DNA of 64,000 bases from Galbitalea soli (GTDB taxonomy: Bacteria > Actinomycetota > Actinomycetes > Actinomycetales > Microbacteriaceae). Of the stretch, positions 56,863 through 64,000 are shown piece by piece; position 1 is the first letter of the stretch, and every line of letters starts with the position of its first letter. The notes beneath the pieces were generated by a model. The model saw only the letters and a list, made by a program, of their open reading frames with translations, ran no database searches and was not told where the DNA came from. Location of the stretch: NCBI RefSeq assembly GCF_010686725.1, contig NZ_JAAGWZ010000001.1, forward strand, positions 434,001 to 498,000, written 5' to 3'. A program made the translations under genes and the position numbers.

Positions 56863-58305
56863 TCAGTCGTGGTGGGCGAGGGCCGTTTCGCTCGTCGCCG
56901 TTCCCACGACGTGCACGCGCAGGTCGTTGGTCGTGCCCGAGATCCCGGGAGGGGATCCGGAGATCACGACGACCTTGTCGCCCTTCTCGGCGAGACCCTC
57001 GGAGAGCAGGATGTCGTCGACCTGGTGGTACATGGCGTCGGTGTGCGTGACACGGGGAACGACGAAGCTCTCGATGCCCCAGAAGAGCGCCATGCGGCGC
57101 CGAATGGCGGGGTCGGGAGTGAAGGCCTTCATCGGGATCCGGTAGCGCAGTCGCGACATGCGGCGTGCGGCGTCGCCCGACTCGGTGAAGACGCAGACGT
57201 ACTTCGCCTCGACGAAGTCGGCGACCTCGACCGCCGCCAGCGTGATCGCGCCCCCCTGCGTGCGCGGCTTGGTTCCGAGCGGGGGGATCCGCTCCAGTCC
57301 GTGGTCTTCGGTCGACGAGACGATGCGCGCCATCGTCTGCACCGTGATGACGGGGTAGTCGCCCACGCTCGTCTCGCCGCTCAGCATGACCGCGTCGGCG
57401 CCGTCGAGTACCGCGTTGGCGACGTCCGACGTCTCCGCCCGCGTGGGCACAGGGCTCGAGATCATCGATTCGAGCATCTGTGTCGCGACGATGACCGGCT
57501 TGGCCATGCGGCGAGCGAGTTCGATGGCGCGCTTCTGCACGATCGGCACCGCCTCGAGCGGAAGTTCGACGCCGAGGTCTCCGCGCGCGACCATGATCGA
57601 GTCGAAGGCGTCGATGATCGCCTCGAGGTTGTCGACCGCCTGCGGCTTCTCGATCTTGGCGATCACGGGAACCTTGCGACCCTCCTCCGCCATGATCTCG
57701 TGCACGCGCGTGATGTCGTCGGCGTTGCGAACGAAGGACAGCGCGATCAGGTCCGCACCGAGCCGGAGGCCCCAGCGGAGGTCGGCCTCGTCCTTCTCCG
57801 ACAGCGCGGGAACGTTGACGGCCACCCCGGGCAGGTTGATGCCCTTGTTGTTCGACACGGGTCCGGCGACGACGACCTCCGTCGTGACGACCGTGCCGTC
57901 GGTTCCGAGCACCTTGACCTTGACCTTGCCGTCATCGATGAGGAGGAAGTCACCGGGCGAGACGTCCTGCGGCAGCCCCTTGAAGGTCGTCCCGGAGAGC
58001 TCCTTGGTGCCGAGAACCTCCTCGGTCGTGATCTTGAAGATGTCGCCCACGGCGAGCTCGTACGGTCCGCCCTCGAACTTGCCGAGTCGGATCTTCGGGC
58101 CCTGGAGGTCGACCAGGACGGCGACAGCGCGGCCGGAATCGTCCGCTGCCTTACGCACGTTGCGGTAGACGGCCTCGTGCACGTCGTAGGAGCCGTGGCT
58201 CAGGTTCATGCGGGCGACATCGACTCCTGCATCGATGATGGCCCTGATGTTTTCATAGCTCGACGTGGCGGGGCCAAGTGTCGCGACGATCTTCGCTCGT
58301 CTCAT
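56863..58305 (-). CDS. pyk: Pyruvate kinase
   Basis: A 480-residue pyruvate kinase. MRRAKIVATLGPATSS, VARMNLSHGSYDVH, VLVDLQGPKIRLG, VIAKIEKPQAVDN with the catalytic Lys, MVARGDLGVELP and VIVATQMLESMI are family motifs. It makes ATP and pyruvate from phosphoenolpyruvate. ATG 58305 is preceded by GAAGGA, so the 12-residue extension to 58341 is rejected. It follows gltD by 37 nt on the same strand and may be co-transcribed with gltBD. Confidence 0.98.
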   Translation of the reverse strand: MRRAKIVATLGPATSSYENIRAIIDAGVDVARMNLSHGSYDVHEAVYRNVRKAADDSGRAVAVLVDLQGPKIRLGKFEGGPYELAVGDIFKITTEEVLGTKELSGTTFKGLPQDVSPGDFLLIDDGKVKVKVLGTDGTVVTTEVVVAGPVSNNKGINLPGVAVNVPALSEKDEADLRWGLRLGADLIALSFVRNADDITRVHEIMAEEGRKVPVIAKIEKPQAVDNLEAIIDAFDSIMVARGDLGVELPLEAVPIVQKRAIELARRMAKPVIVATQMLESMISSPVPTRAETSDVANAVLDGADAVMLSGETSVGDYPVITVQTMARIVSSTEDHGLERIPPLGTKPRTQGGAITLAAVEVADFVEAKYVCVFTESGDAARRMSRLRYRIPMKAFTPDPAIRRRMALFWGIESFVVPRVTHTDAMYHQVDDILLSEGLAEKGDKVVVISGSPPGISGTTNDLRVHVVGTATSETALAHHD

Positions 58306-58342
58306 TGCGTCCTTCTGTGTGGTGGTGGTGGATCGGGACAAA

Positions 58343-59800
58343 TCAGATGGAGATGGCGCGGTCGGTGGGCTTCACCGGGAACGGAAGTTCCGTCTCCCCC
58401 TCGAGGAAGCGGTCGACCGCCGACGCTGCCGCGCGGCCCTCGGCGATCGCCCAGACGATGAGCGACTGCCCGCGGCCGGCGTCGCCGGCGACGAACACAC
58501 CGGATTCGCTGGTCTCGTAGTTGTCGGCGCGCGCCACGTTACCCCGTGAATCGAAGGGGATGGCGAGCTGCGTGTCGAGGGTGTCCGTCTCGGGCCCGGT
58601 GAATCCGAGCGCGAGGAGGACGAGGTCGGCGGGGATGTCACGCTCGGTACCGGCCTTCGGCACCCGGCGCCCGTCGAGATACTCCGTCTCGGCGACGCGG
58701 ATTCCGCGGACCTCTCCCACCTCGTTGGAGAGGAACTCGACGGTGGAGGCGAGGTAGACGCGCTCCCCGCCCTCCTCGTGGGCGCTGGAGACCTCGAACA
58801 GAGTCGGCGCCATCGGCCACGGCTGGTGTTCGGGACGCTCGGTGGGCGGCTGGATGCCGATCGCCAGATTGGTGACCGACAGGGCTCCCTGCCGGTGAGC
58901 GGTGCCGATGCAGTCGGCGCCGGTGTCGCCGCCGCCGAGCACGACGACGTGCTTGCCCTCGGCGGTGATCTGCTCGGCGACGCTGTCGCCCGCACCCGCC
59001 TTGTTCTGCTGCACGAGGTATTCCATCGCGAAATGGACTCCGAGCAGGTCGCGTCCGGGAACGGCGAGGTCGCGCGGCTTCATCGCGCCGGTGGCGATGA
59101 TCACGGCGTCGTAGCGCGACTTGAGGTCGGCCCAGGAGATGTCGACGCCGATCTCGACACCCGCACGGAATCGCGTGCCCTCGGCCTGCATCTGGGCGAG
59201 ACGCGTCTCGAGGTGCTTCTTCTCCATCTTGAAGTCCGGGATGCCGTAGCGCAGCAGGCCGCCGATGCGGTCATCGCGTTCGTACACCGCGACCGTGTGA
59301 CCCGCGCGCGTCAACTGCTGCGCTGCGGCGAGACCCGCGGGCCCCGATCCGACGACCGCGACCGTCTTGCCCGTCAGCCGCTCGGGCGGGTGCGGAGTGA
59401 CCCAGCCGTTCGCGAAGGCCTGATCGATGATCGAGACCTCCACCTGCTTGATCGTCACCGGGTCCTGGTTGATTCCCAGAACGCAGGAGGACTCGCAGGG
59501 CGCGGGGCACAGCCGACCCGTGAACTCCGGGAAGTTGTTGGTCGCGTGCAGACGCTCGATCGCGGCACGACCCTCGTCGCGCCAGGTGAGGTCGTTCCAC
59601 TCCGGAATGAGATTTCCCAACGGACAGCCCTGGTGACAGAACGGGATGCCGCAGTCCATGCACCGACCCGCCTGACGTCGAAGCGTCGCGGAATCGCCCT
59701 GCTCGTAGACCTCTTTCCAGTCCATGAGCCTGAGGGCGACCGGGCGCCGCTTCGGGGTCTCGCGAACCGGGACCTTGAGGAATCCCTTCGGGTCAGCCAC
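58343..59800 (-). CDS. gltD: Glutamate synthase (NADPH) small subunit
   Basis: A 485-residue flavoprotein that passes electrons from NADPH to the large subunit. The N-terminal Cys clusters [18 protein letters not shown] and [14 protein letters not shown] bind 4Fe-4S centres. FAD binding is [17 protein letters not shown] near 147, and the NADPH fold is [31 protein letters not shown] lies near the end. The GTG start overlaps gltB by 8 bp, so translation is coupled. Confidence 0.98.
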   Translation of the reverse strand: MADPKGFLKVPVRETPKRRPVALRLMDWKEVYEQGDSATLRRQAGRCMDCGIPFCHQGCPLGNLIPEWNDLTWRDEGRAAIERLHATNNFPEFTGRLCPAPCESSCVLGINQDPVTIKQVEVSIIDQAFANGWVTPHPPERLTGKTVAVVGSGPAGLAAAQQLTRAGHTVAVYERDDRIGGLLRYGIPDFKMEKKHLETRLAQMQAEGTRFRAGVEIGVDISWADLKSRYDAVIIATGAMKPRDLAVPGRDLLGVHFAMEYLVQQNKAGAGDSVAEQITAEGKHVVVLGGGDTGADCIGTAHRQGALSVTNLAIGIQPPTERPEHQPWPMAPTLFEVSSAHEEGGERVYLASTVEFLSNEVGEVRGIRVAETEYLDGRRVPKAGTERDIPADLVLLALGFTGPETDTLDTQLAIPFDSRGNVARADNYETSESGVFVAGDAGRGQSLIVWAIAEGRAAASAVDRFLEGETELPFPVKPTDRAISI

Positions 59801-62800
59801 CGGTCACCTCCAGGATTCGTCCCCAGACGACGTCGCTGTCGGGGTCGAGCCCCTCGTCGATCGCGGCCTGGCGGGTTTCGAGAACCGCGGCGTAGTCGCG
59901 CGGCACAACTTTGACGAAACGGGCCACCGTCTCGTCGAGGGAGTCGAGCATGCGAGCGGCGAGCGCGGAATCCGTCTCGTCGAGGTGCCGACGCAGCAGG
60001 TCACTGAGGATCTCGACGTCGCCGCTCCCGAGGGCCTCGAGGCGAAGCTCGCCTCCCTCGAGGGATTCCCGGTTGACGCGCTCGGGTTTGAGGTCGTACA
60101 CATAGGCGGTCCCGCCTGACATGCCCGCTCCGAGGTTGTGGCCCGTCGCACCCAGGATGACCGCGAGTCCGCCCGTCATGTACTCGAGAGCGTGATCGCC
60201 CACACCCTCCACGACCGCCGTCGCTCCCGAGTTGCGGACGAGGAAGCGCTGTCCCACGGTGCCGCGGATGAACATGCTGCCGCTCGTCGCGCCGTAGCCA
60301 ATCACGTTGCCCGCGATCACGTTCTCCTCGGCCGCGAAGGCCGACGCCGGATTGGGGCGAACGATGATCTCGCCGCCACACAAGCCCTTGCCGACGTAGT
60401 CGTTGCTGTCGCCGATGAGACGGAGCGTGATACCACCCGGCATGAAGGCGCCGAGGGATTGGCCGGCGGAGCCGTGCAGGGTCACGTCGATCGAACCGCT
60501 CGGCAGGCCGTGCTCGCCGTGGCGGATCGTGACCTCGTGGCCGAGCATCGTGCCGACGGCGCGCTCGGTGTTCCGGATGGGAAGGTCGATCGTCACCCGC
60601 GTGCCCGGGTTGTCGAGAGCGTCCTGGGACTGACGGATCAGTTCGACGTCGAAATGCTTCTCGAGCTCGTGGTTCTGCTCGCGTCGGTTGCTGCGCGGCT
60701 CGTGCTCGCCGAAGCTCGGCCCGACGAGAATCGGGGCCAGGTCGAGGCCCGACGCCTTCCAGTGCTCGACGGCGCGGTCGACGTCGAGCAGCTCGTGGTG
60801 CCCGATCGCCTCTTCGAGGGTTCGGAAGCCGAGCGCGGCGAGGTACTCGCGCACCTCCTGCGCCAGGAACTCCATGAAGTTGACGACGAACTCCGGCTTG
60901 CCGGTGAAGCGCTCTCGCAGCACGGGGTTCTGCGTCGCGACACCGACGGGGCAGGTGTCGAGGTGGCACACGCGCATGAGGATGCAACCGGACACGACGA
61001 GCGGCGCCGTGGCGAAGCCGAACTCCTCGCCGCCGAGGAGGGCGGCGATGATGACATCGCGGCCCGTCTTCATCTGACCGTCGACCTGCACGACGACGCG
61101 ATCGCGCATCCCGTTGAGCATGAGGGTCTGCTGGGTCTCGGCGAGGCCGATCTCCCACGGCGTGCCCGCGTGCTTGAGGGAGTTGAGGGGGCTGGCGCCC
61201 GTGCCGCCGTCGTGCCCCGAGACGAGCACGACGTCGGCAAGCGCCTTCGTGACGCCCGCCGCGACCGCCCCGATGCCGGACTGGCTCACCAGCTTGACGT
61301 GCACCCGTGCGGAGGGGTTGGCGCGCTTCACATCGAAGATGAGTTGCTTGAGGTCTTCGATCGAGTAGATGTCGTGGTGCGGCGGCGGCGAGATGAGGCC
61401 GACACCGGGGGTGCCGTTGCGGGTGCGGGCGATCCACGGATAGACCTTGCCCGACGGCAACTGACCACCCTCGCCGGGCTTCGCGCCCTGTGCCATCTTC
61501 AACTGGATGTCGGTCGCGTTGGTGAGGTAGAGGCTCGTGACCCCGAACCGCCCGGAGGCGACCTGCTTGATCGCGCTGCGCCGGCTCGGGTCGAGCAGGC
61601 GGTCGACATCTTCGCCGCCCTCACCGGTGTTCGACTTGCCGCCGATGCTGTTCATGGCGATCGCCAGCGTCTCGTGGGCCTCCTTGGAGATGGAGCCGTA
61701 GCTCATCGCCCCCGTCGAGAACCGTCGCACGATCGCGGAGACCGGCTCGACCTCGTCGATCGGAACCGGCTTGCGGTGCGTCGTGCGGAACTTGAACAGC
61801 CCACGCAGAGTCATGAGGTTCTCGGCCTGCTCGTCGACGAGCTTCGTGTACTCACGGAAGATGTCGTAGCGGCGGGCACGCGTCGAGTGCTGCAGCTTGA
61901 ACACGGTCTCGGGGTTGAACAGGTGCGGCGGACCCTCGCGGCGCCACTGGTACTCGCCGCCGATGCCGAGGCGCTCGTGCGCGCTGACCGCGCCGTCCTC
62001 GGGATACGCGGCGGAGTGGCGCGCCGCGCTCTCCTCGGCGATCACCTCCATGCCCACGCCGCCCAGAAGGCTGGTCGTGCCCGTGAAGTACTGATCGACG
62101 AACTCCTGCGAAAGGCCGACCGCCTCGAAGGCCTGGGCCCCCGCGTACGAGCCCACGACAGAGATGCCCATCTTGGACATGATCTTGAGAACGCCCTTGC
62201 CGAGCGCCTTGATGAGGTTCTTGACCGCCTTCTCGGAGGTGATGCCCTCGATCATGCCGCTGCGGACGAGCTCTTCCGCAGTCTCCATCGCGAGGTACGG
62301 GTTGATCGCCGAGGCGCCGTAGCCGATGAGGAGTGCCACATGGTGGACCTCGCGCACATCGCCCGCCTCGACGACGATGCCGACCTTCATCCGGGTCTCG
62401 TTGCGGATGAGGTGGTGGTGCACCGTCGCCAGCATGAGCAGCGACGGGATGGGCGCGTAGTCCTTGTTCGAGTCGCGGTCGGAGAGCACGATGAACTGCG
62501 CACCGTTCTCGATCGCCTCGTCGACCTCCTGGCACATCTTCGCCAGGCGCTTCTCCATCGCCTTCGGTCCCTTGTCGACCCGGTAGAGCCCGCGAATCGT
62601 CGTCGTGAGATGGCTGCCGGGGGTCGGATCGATGTGCTGGATCTTCGCCAACTCGTCGTTGTCGATCACCGGGAAGTCGAGGATGACCTGCCGCGCGTGC
62701 TCGGGGGTCGCGGTGAGGAGGTTGCGCTCCGGTCCCAGCCCGAGGCTCATCGACGTCACGACCTCTTCGCGGATCGAGTCGAGCGGCGGGTTGGTGACCT

Positions 62801-64000
62801 GGGCGAACTGCTGCGAGAAGTAGTCGAACAGCAGCCGGGGTCGGTCGGAGAGCACCGCGATGGGGGTGTCGGAGCCCATCGCACCGAGCGGCTCCACACC
62901 GTTCTTCGCCATCGGGGTGAGCAGGATGCGCACCTCCTCTTCGGTGTAGCCGAAGGTGCGCTGGCGTCGGGTGACCGAGGCGGGCGTGTGCACGATGTGC
63001 TCCCGCTCGGGCAGGTTCTTGAGGTTGATACGGCCCGCCTCGAGCCACTCGCCCCACGGCTTCTCGGCGGCGAGCGTCGCCTTGATCTCGTCGTCGTCGA
63101 TCAGGCGGCCCTCGGCCGTGTCGACGAGGAACATCTTGCCGGGCTGCAGGCGACCCTTGCGGACGACCCGCTCCGGCGCGATGTCGAGGACGCCGATCTC
63201 CGACGCGAGCACGACGAGGTCGTCGTCGGTCACGAGGTAGCGTCCCGGGCGCAGCCCGTTGCGGTCGAGAGTGGCGCCCACGAGCGAGCCGTCGGTGAAG
63301 ACGAGCGCCGCCGGACCGTCCCACGGCTCCATAAGCATCGAGTGGTACTCGTAGAAGGCGCGACGCTCGGGGTCGATGTCGGGCTGGTTCTCCCAGGCCT
63401 CCGGCACCATCATCATGATCGCGTGCGGCAGCGAGCGTCCGGTGAGCGACAGCAGCTCCACGACCTCGTCGAAGGAGGCGGAGTCGCTCGCGCCCGGCGT
63501 GACGATGGGCAGAACAGGACGGATGTCGCCGAGCAGCTCGGATTCGAGCTGGGACTGGCGGGCGCGCATCCAGTTGCGGTTGCCCTGCACGGTGTTGATC
63601 TCGCCATTGTGGGCGATCATGCGGAAGGGCTGGGCCAAGGGCCAGGACGGGAAGGTGTTCGTGGAGTACCGCGAGTGCACGAGCGCGAGCTTCGAGGTGA
63701 ATCGCGCGTCGCTCAGATCGGGATAGAACGGCTCCAGCTGAAGGGTCGTGACCATTCCCTTGTAGACCAGAGTTCGGCTCGAGAGCGAGGGGAAATAGGC
63801 ACCCAGCTCCCGCTCGGCGCGCTTGCGCAGGCGGAACGTCTGCCGGTCGAGGGAGATTCCCGCGTGGTGCACGCCGGCGCCGTCGGTGAGTGTCGACGCG
63901 ACGAACAGCTGCTCGAACTCGGGCATGGCCGCCCGCGCGAGGGTGCCGATCTGCTCGGGGTCGACGGGCACATCCCGCCAACCGATGACGCGCAGGTTCT
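59793..64000 (-). CDS. gltB: Glutamate synthase large subunit (5' truncated by the window edge)
   Basis: About 1401 codons of the large subunit are visible; the frame is open through base 64000. Roughly the first 100-130 residues, including the catalytic N-terminal Cys of the glutaminase domain, lie outside. Visible are [20 protein letters not shown] of the amidotransferase domain, the central domain, the FMN-binding synthase domain ([32 protein letters not shown]) and the 3Fe-4S ligands in [16 protein letters not shown]. The C-terminal beta-helix domain ends the protein. It makes glutamate from glutamine and 2-oxoglutarate. Downstream coupling to gltD and then pyk. Confidence 0.98.
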   Translation of the reverse strand, partial: NLRVIGWRDVPVDPEQIGTLARAAMPEFEQLFVASTLTDGAGVHHAGISLDRQTFRLRKRAERELGAYFPSLSSRTLVYKGMVTTLQLEPFYPDLSDARFTSKLALVHSRYSTNTFPSWPLAQPFRMIAHNGEINTVQGNRNWMRARQSQLESELLGDIRPVLPIVTPGASDSASFDEVVELLSLTGRSLPHAIMMMVPEAWENQPDIDPERRAFYEYHSMLMEPWDGPAALVFTDGSLVGATLDRNGLRPGRYLVTDDDLVVLASEIGVLDIAPERVVRKGRLQPGKMFLVDTAEGRLIDDDEIKATLAAEKPWGEWLEAGRINLKNLPEREHIVHTPASVTRRQRTFGYTEEEVRILLTPMAKNGVEPLGAMGSDTPIAVLSDRPRLLFDYFSQQFAQVTNPPLDSIREEVVTSMSLGLGPERNLLTATPEHARQVILDFPVIDNDELAKIQHIDPTPGSHLTTTIRGLYRVDKGPKAMEKRLAKMCQEVDEAIENGAQFIVLSDRDSNKDYAPIPSLLMLATVHHHLIRNETRMKVGIVVEAGDVREVHHVALLIGYGASAINPYLAMETAEELVRSGMIEGITSEKAVKNLIKALGKGVLKIMSKMGISVVGSYAGAQAFEAVGLSQEFVDQYFTGTTSLLGGVGMEVIAEESAARHSAAYPEDGAVSAHERLGIGGEYQWRREGPPHLFNPETVFKLQHSTRARRYDIFREYTKLVDEQAENLMTLRGLFKFRTTHRKPVPIDEVEPVSAIVRRFSTGAMSYGSISKEAHETLAIAMNSIGGKSNTGEGGEDVDRLLDPSRRSAIKQVASGRFGVTSLYLTNATDIQLKMAQGAKPGEGGQLPSGKVYPWIARTRNGTPGVGLISPPPHHDIYSIEDLKQLIFDVKRANPSARVHVKLVSQSGIGAVAAGVTKALADVVLVSGHDGGTGASPLNSLKHAGTPWEIGLAETQQTLMLNGMRDRVVVQVDGQMKTGRDVIIAALLGGEEFGFATAPLVVSGCILMRVCHLDTCPVGVATQNPVLRERFTGKPEFVVNFMEFLAQEVREYLAALGFRTLEEAIGHHELLDVDRAVEHWKASGLDLAPILVGPSFGEHEPRSNRREQNHELEKHFDVELIRQSQDALDNPGTRVTIDLPIRNTERAVGTMLGHEVTIRHGEHGLPSGSIDVTLHGSAGQSLGAFMPGGITLRLIGDSNDYVGKGLCGGEIIVRPNPASAFAAEENVIAGNVIGYGATSGSMFIRGTVGQRFLVRNSGATAVVEGVGDHALEYMTGGLAVILGATGHNLGAGMSGGTAYVYDLKPERVNRESLEGGELRLEALGSGDVEILSDLLRRHLDETDSALAARMLDSLDETVARFVKVVPRDYAAVLETRQAAIDEGLDPDSDVVWGRILEVTGG

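Overview
The window is a compact, high-GC (by eye roughly 65-70%) chromosomal segment of an actinobacterium. Gene content and order point to the family Microbacteriaceae: RbpA next to secG-tpiA-pgk-gap, whiA-rapZ-uvrC, uvrA-uvrB-coaE-rpsA-polA, an ANTAR response regulator, OpcA beside zwf, a type B L31 and a four-domain S1 protein. The genus cannot be fixed from this sequence alone. Most of the window is core genome. There are no insertion sequences, no CRISPR array and no gene-free stretch longer than about 270 bases.

Layout. 1-9.9 kb: end of a histidine phosphatase, then a hydrolase/glycosyltransferase pair, trehalose synthase (treS), a DEDDh exonuclease, L31, an orphan ABC ATPase, the divergent glycogen pair glgA/glgC, and serB. 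9.9-14.6 kb: fabG, a coupled trio DUF3099 / small Cys-rich protein / SURF1, an ABC-F ATPase, and a response regulator with no output domain. 14.6-20.9 kb: the Fe-S operon sufB-sufD-Rieske-sufC-sufT, then the heme A genes ctaA and ctaB, which converge. 21.1-29.3 kb: a pentose-phosphate and glycolysis operon tkt-tal-pgi-zwf-opcA-pgl. 29.3-33.7 kb: the only accessory-looking block, a sugar ABC importer (binding protein and two permeases, no ATPase) with a divergent AraC-type regulator. 33.7-42.3 kb: rbpA, secG, tpiA, pgk, gap, sodA, whiA, rapZ and uvrC. 42.3-54.6 kb: uvrA, uvrB, coaE, rpsA, a DUF885 peptidase, a lone PTS EIIA, and polA. 54.7-64 kb: a hotdog thioesterase, the ANTAR regulator, tRNA-Leu(CAA), an HNH-type lipoprotein, pyk, gltD and a truncated gltB.

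Functionally, the window joins the lower glycolytic enzymes (tpiA, pgk, gap, pyk), the oxidative and non-oxidative pentose phosphate pathway, glycogen/trehalose metabolism, Fe-S and heme A cofactor supply for respiration, and nucleotide excision repair.

The strongest signal outside the genes is a repeated start-site pattern. A TAnnnT hexamer lies exactly 6 or 7 nt before the start codon of about fifteen genes, as expected for leaderless mRNAs. It helps fix the starts of the hydrolase, treS, glgC, the response regulator, polA and the HNH lipoprotein. In contrast, the ABC-importer block uses Shine-Dalgarno-led starts. Other points of interest are a possible 19-codon leader ORF before tkt, an internal leaderless promoter for pgl, inverted repeats in the secG and sugar-ABC leaders, and a period-16 tandem repeat over the thioesterase stop codon. 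No clearly new multi-gene system is visible; the best candidates for undescribed biology are the tailed response regulator, the importer locus and the leader elements.
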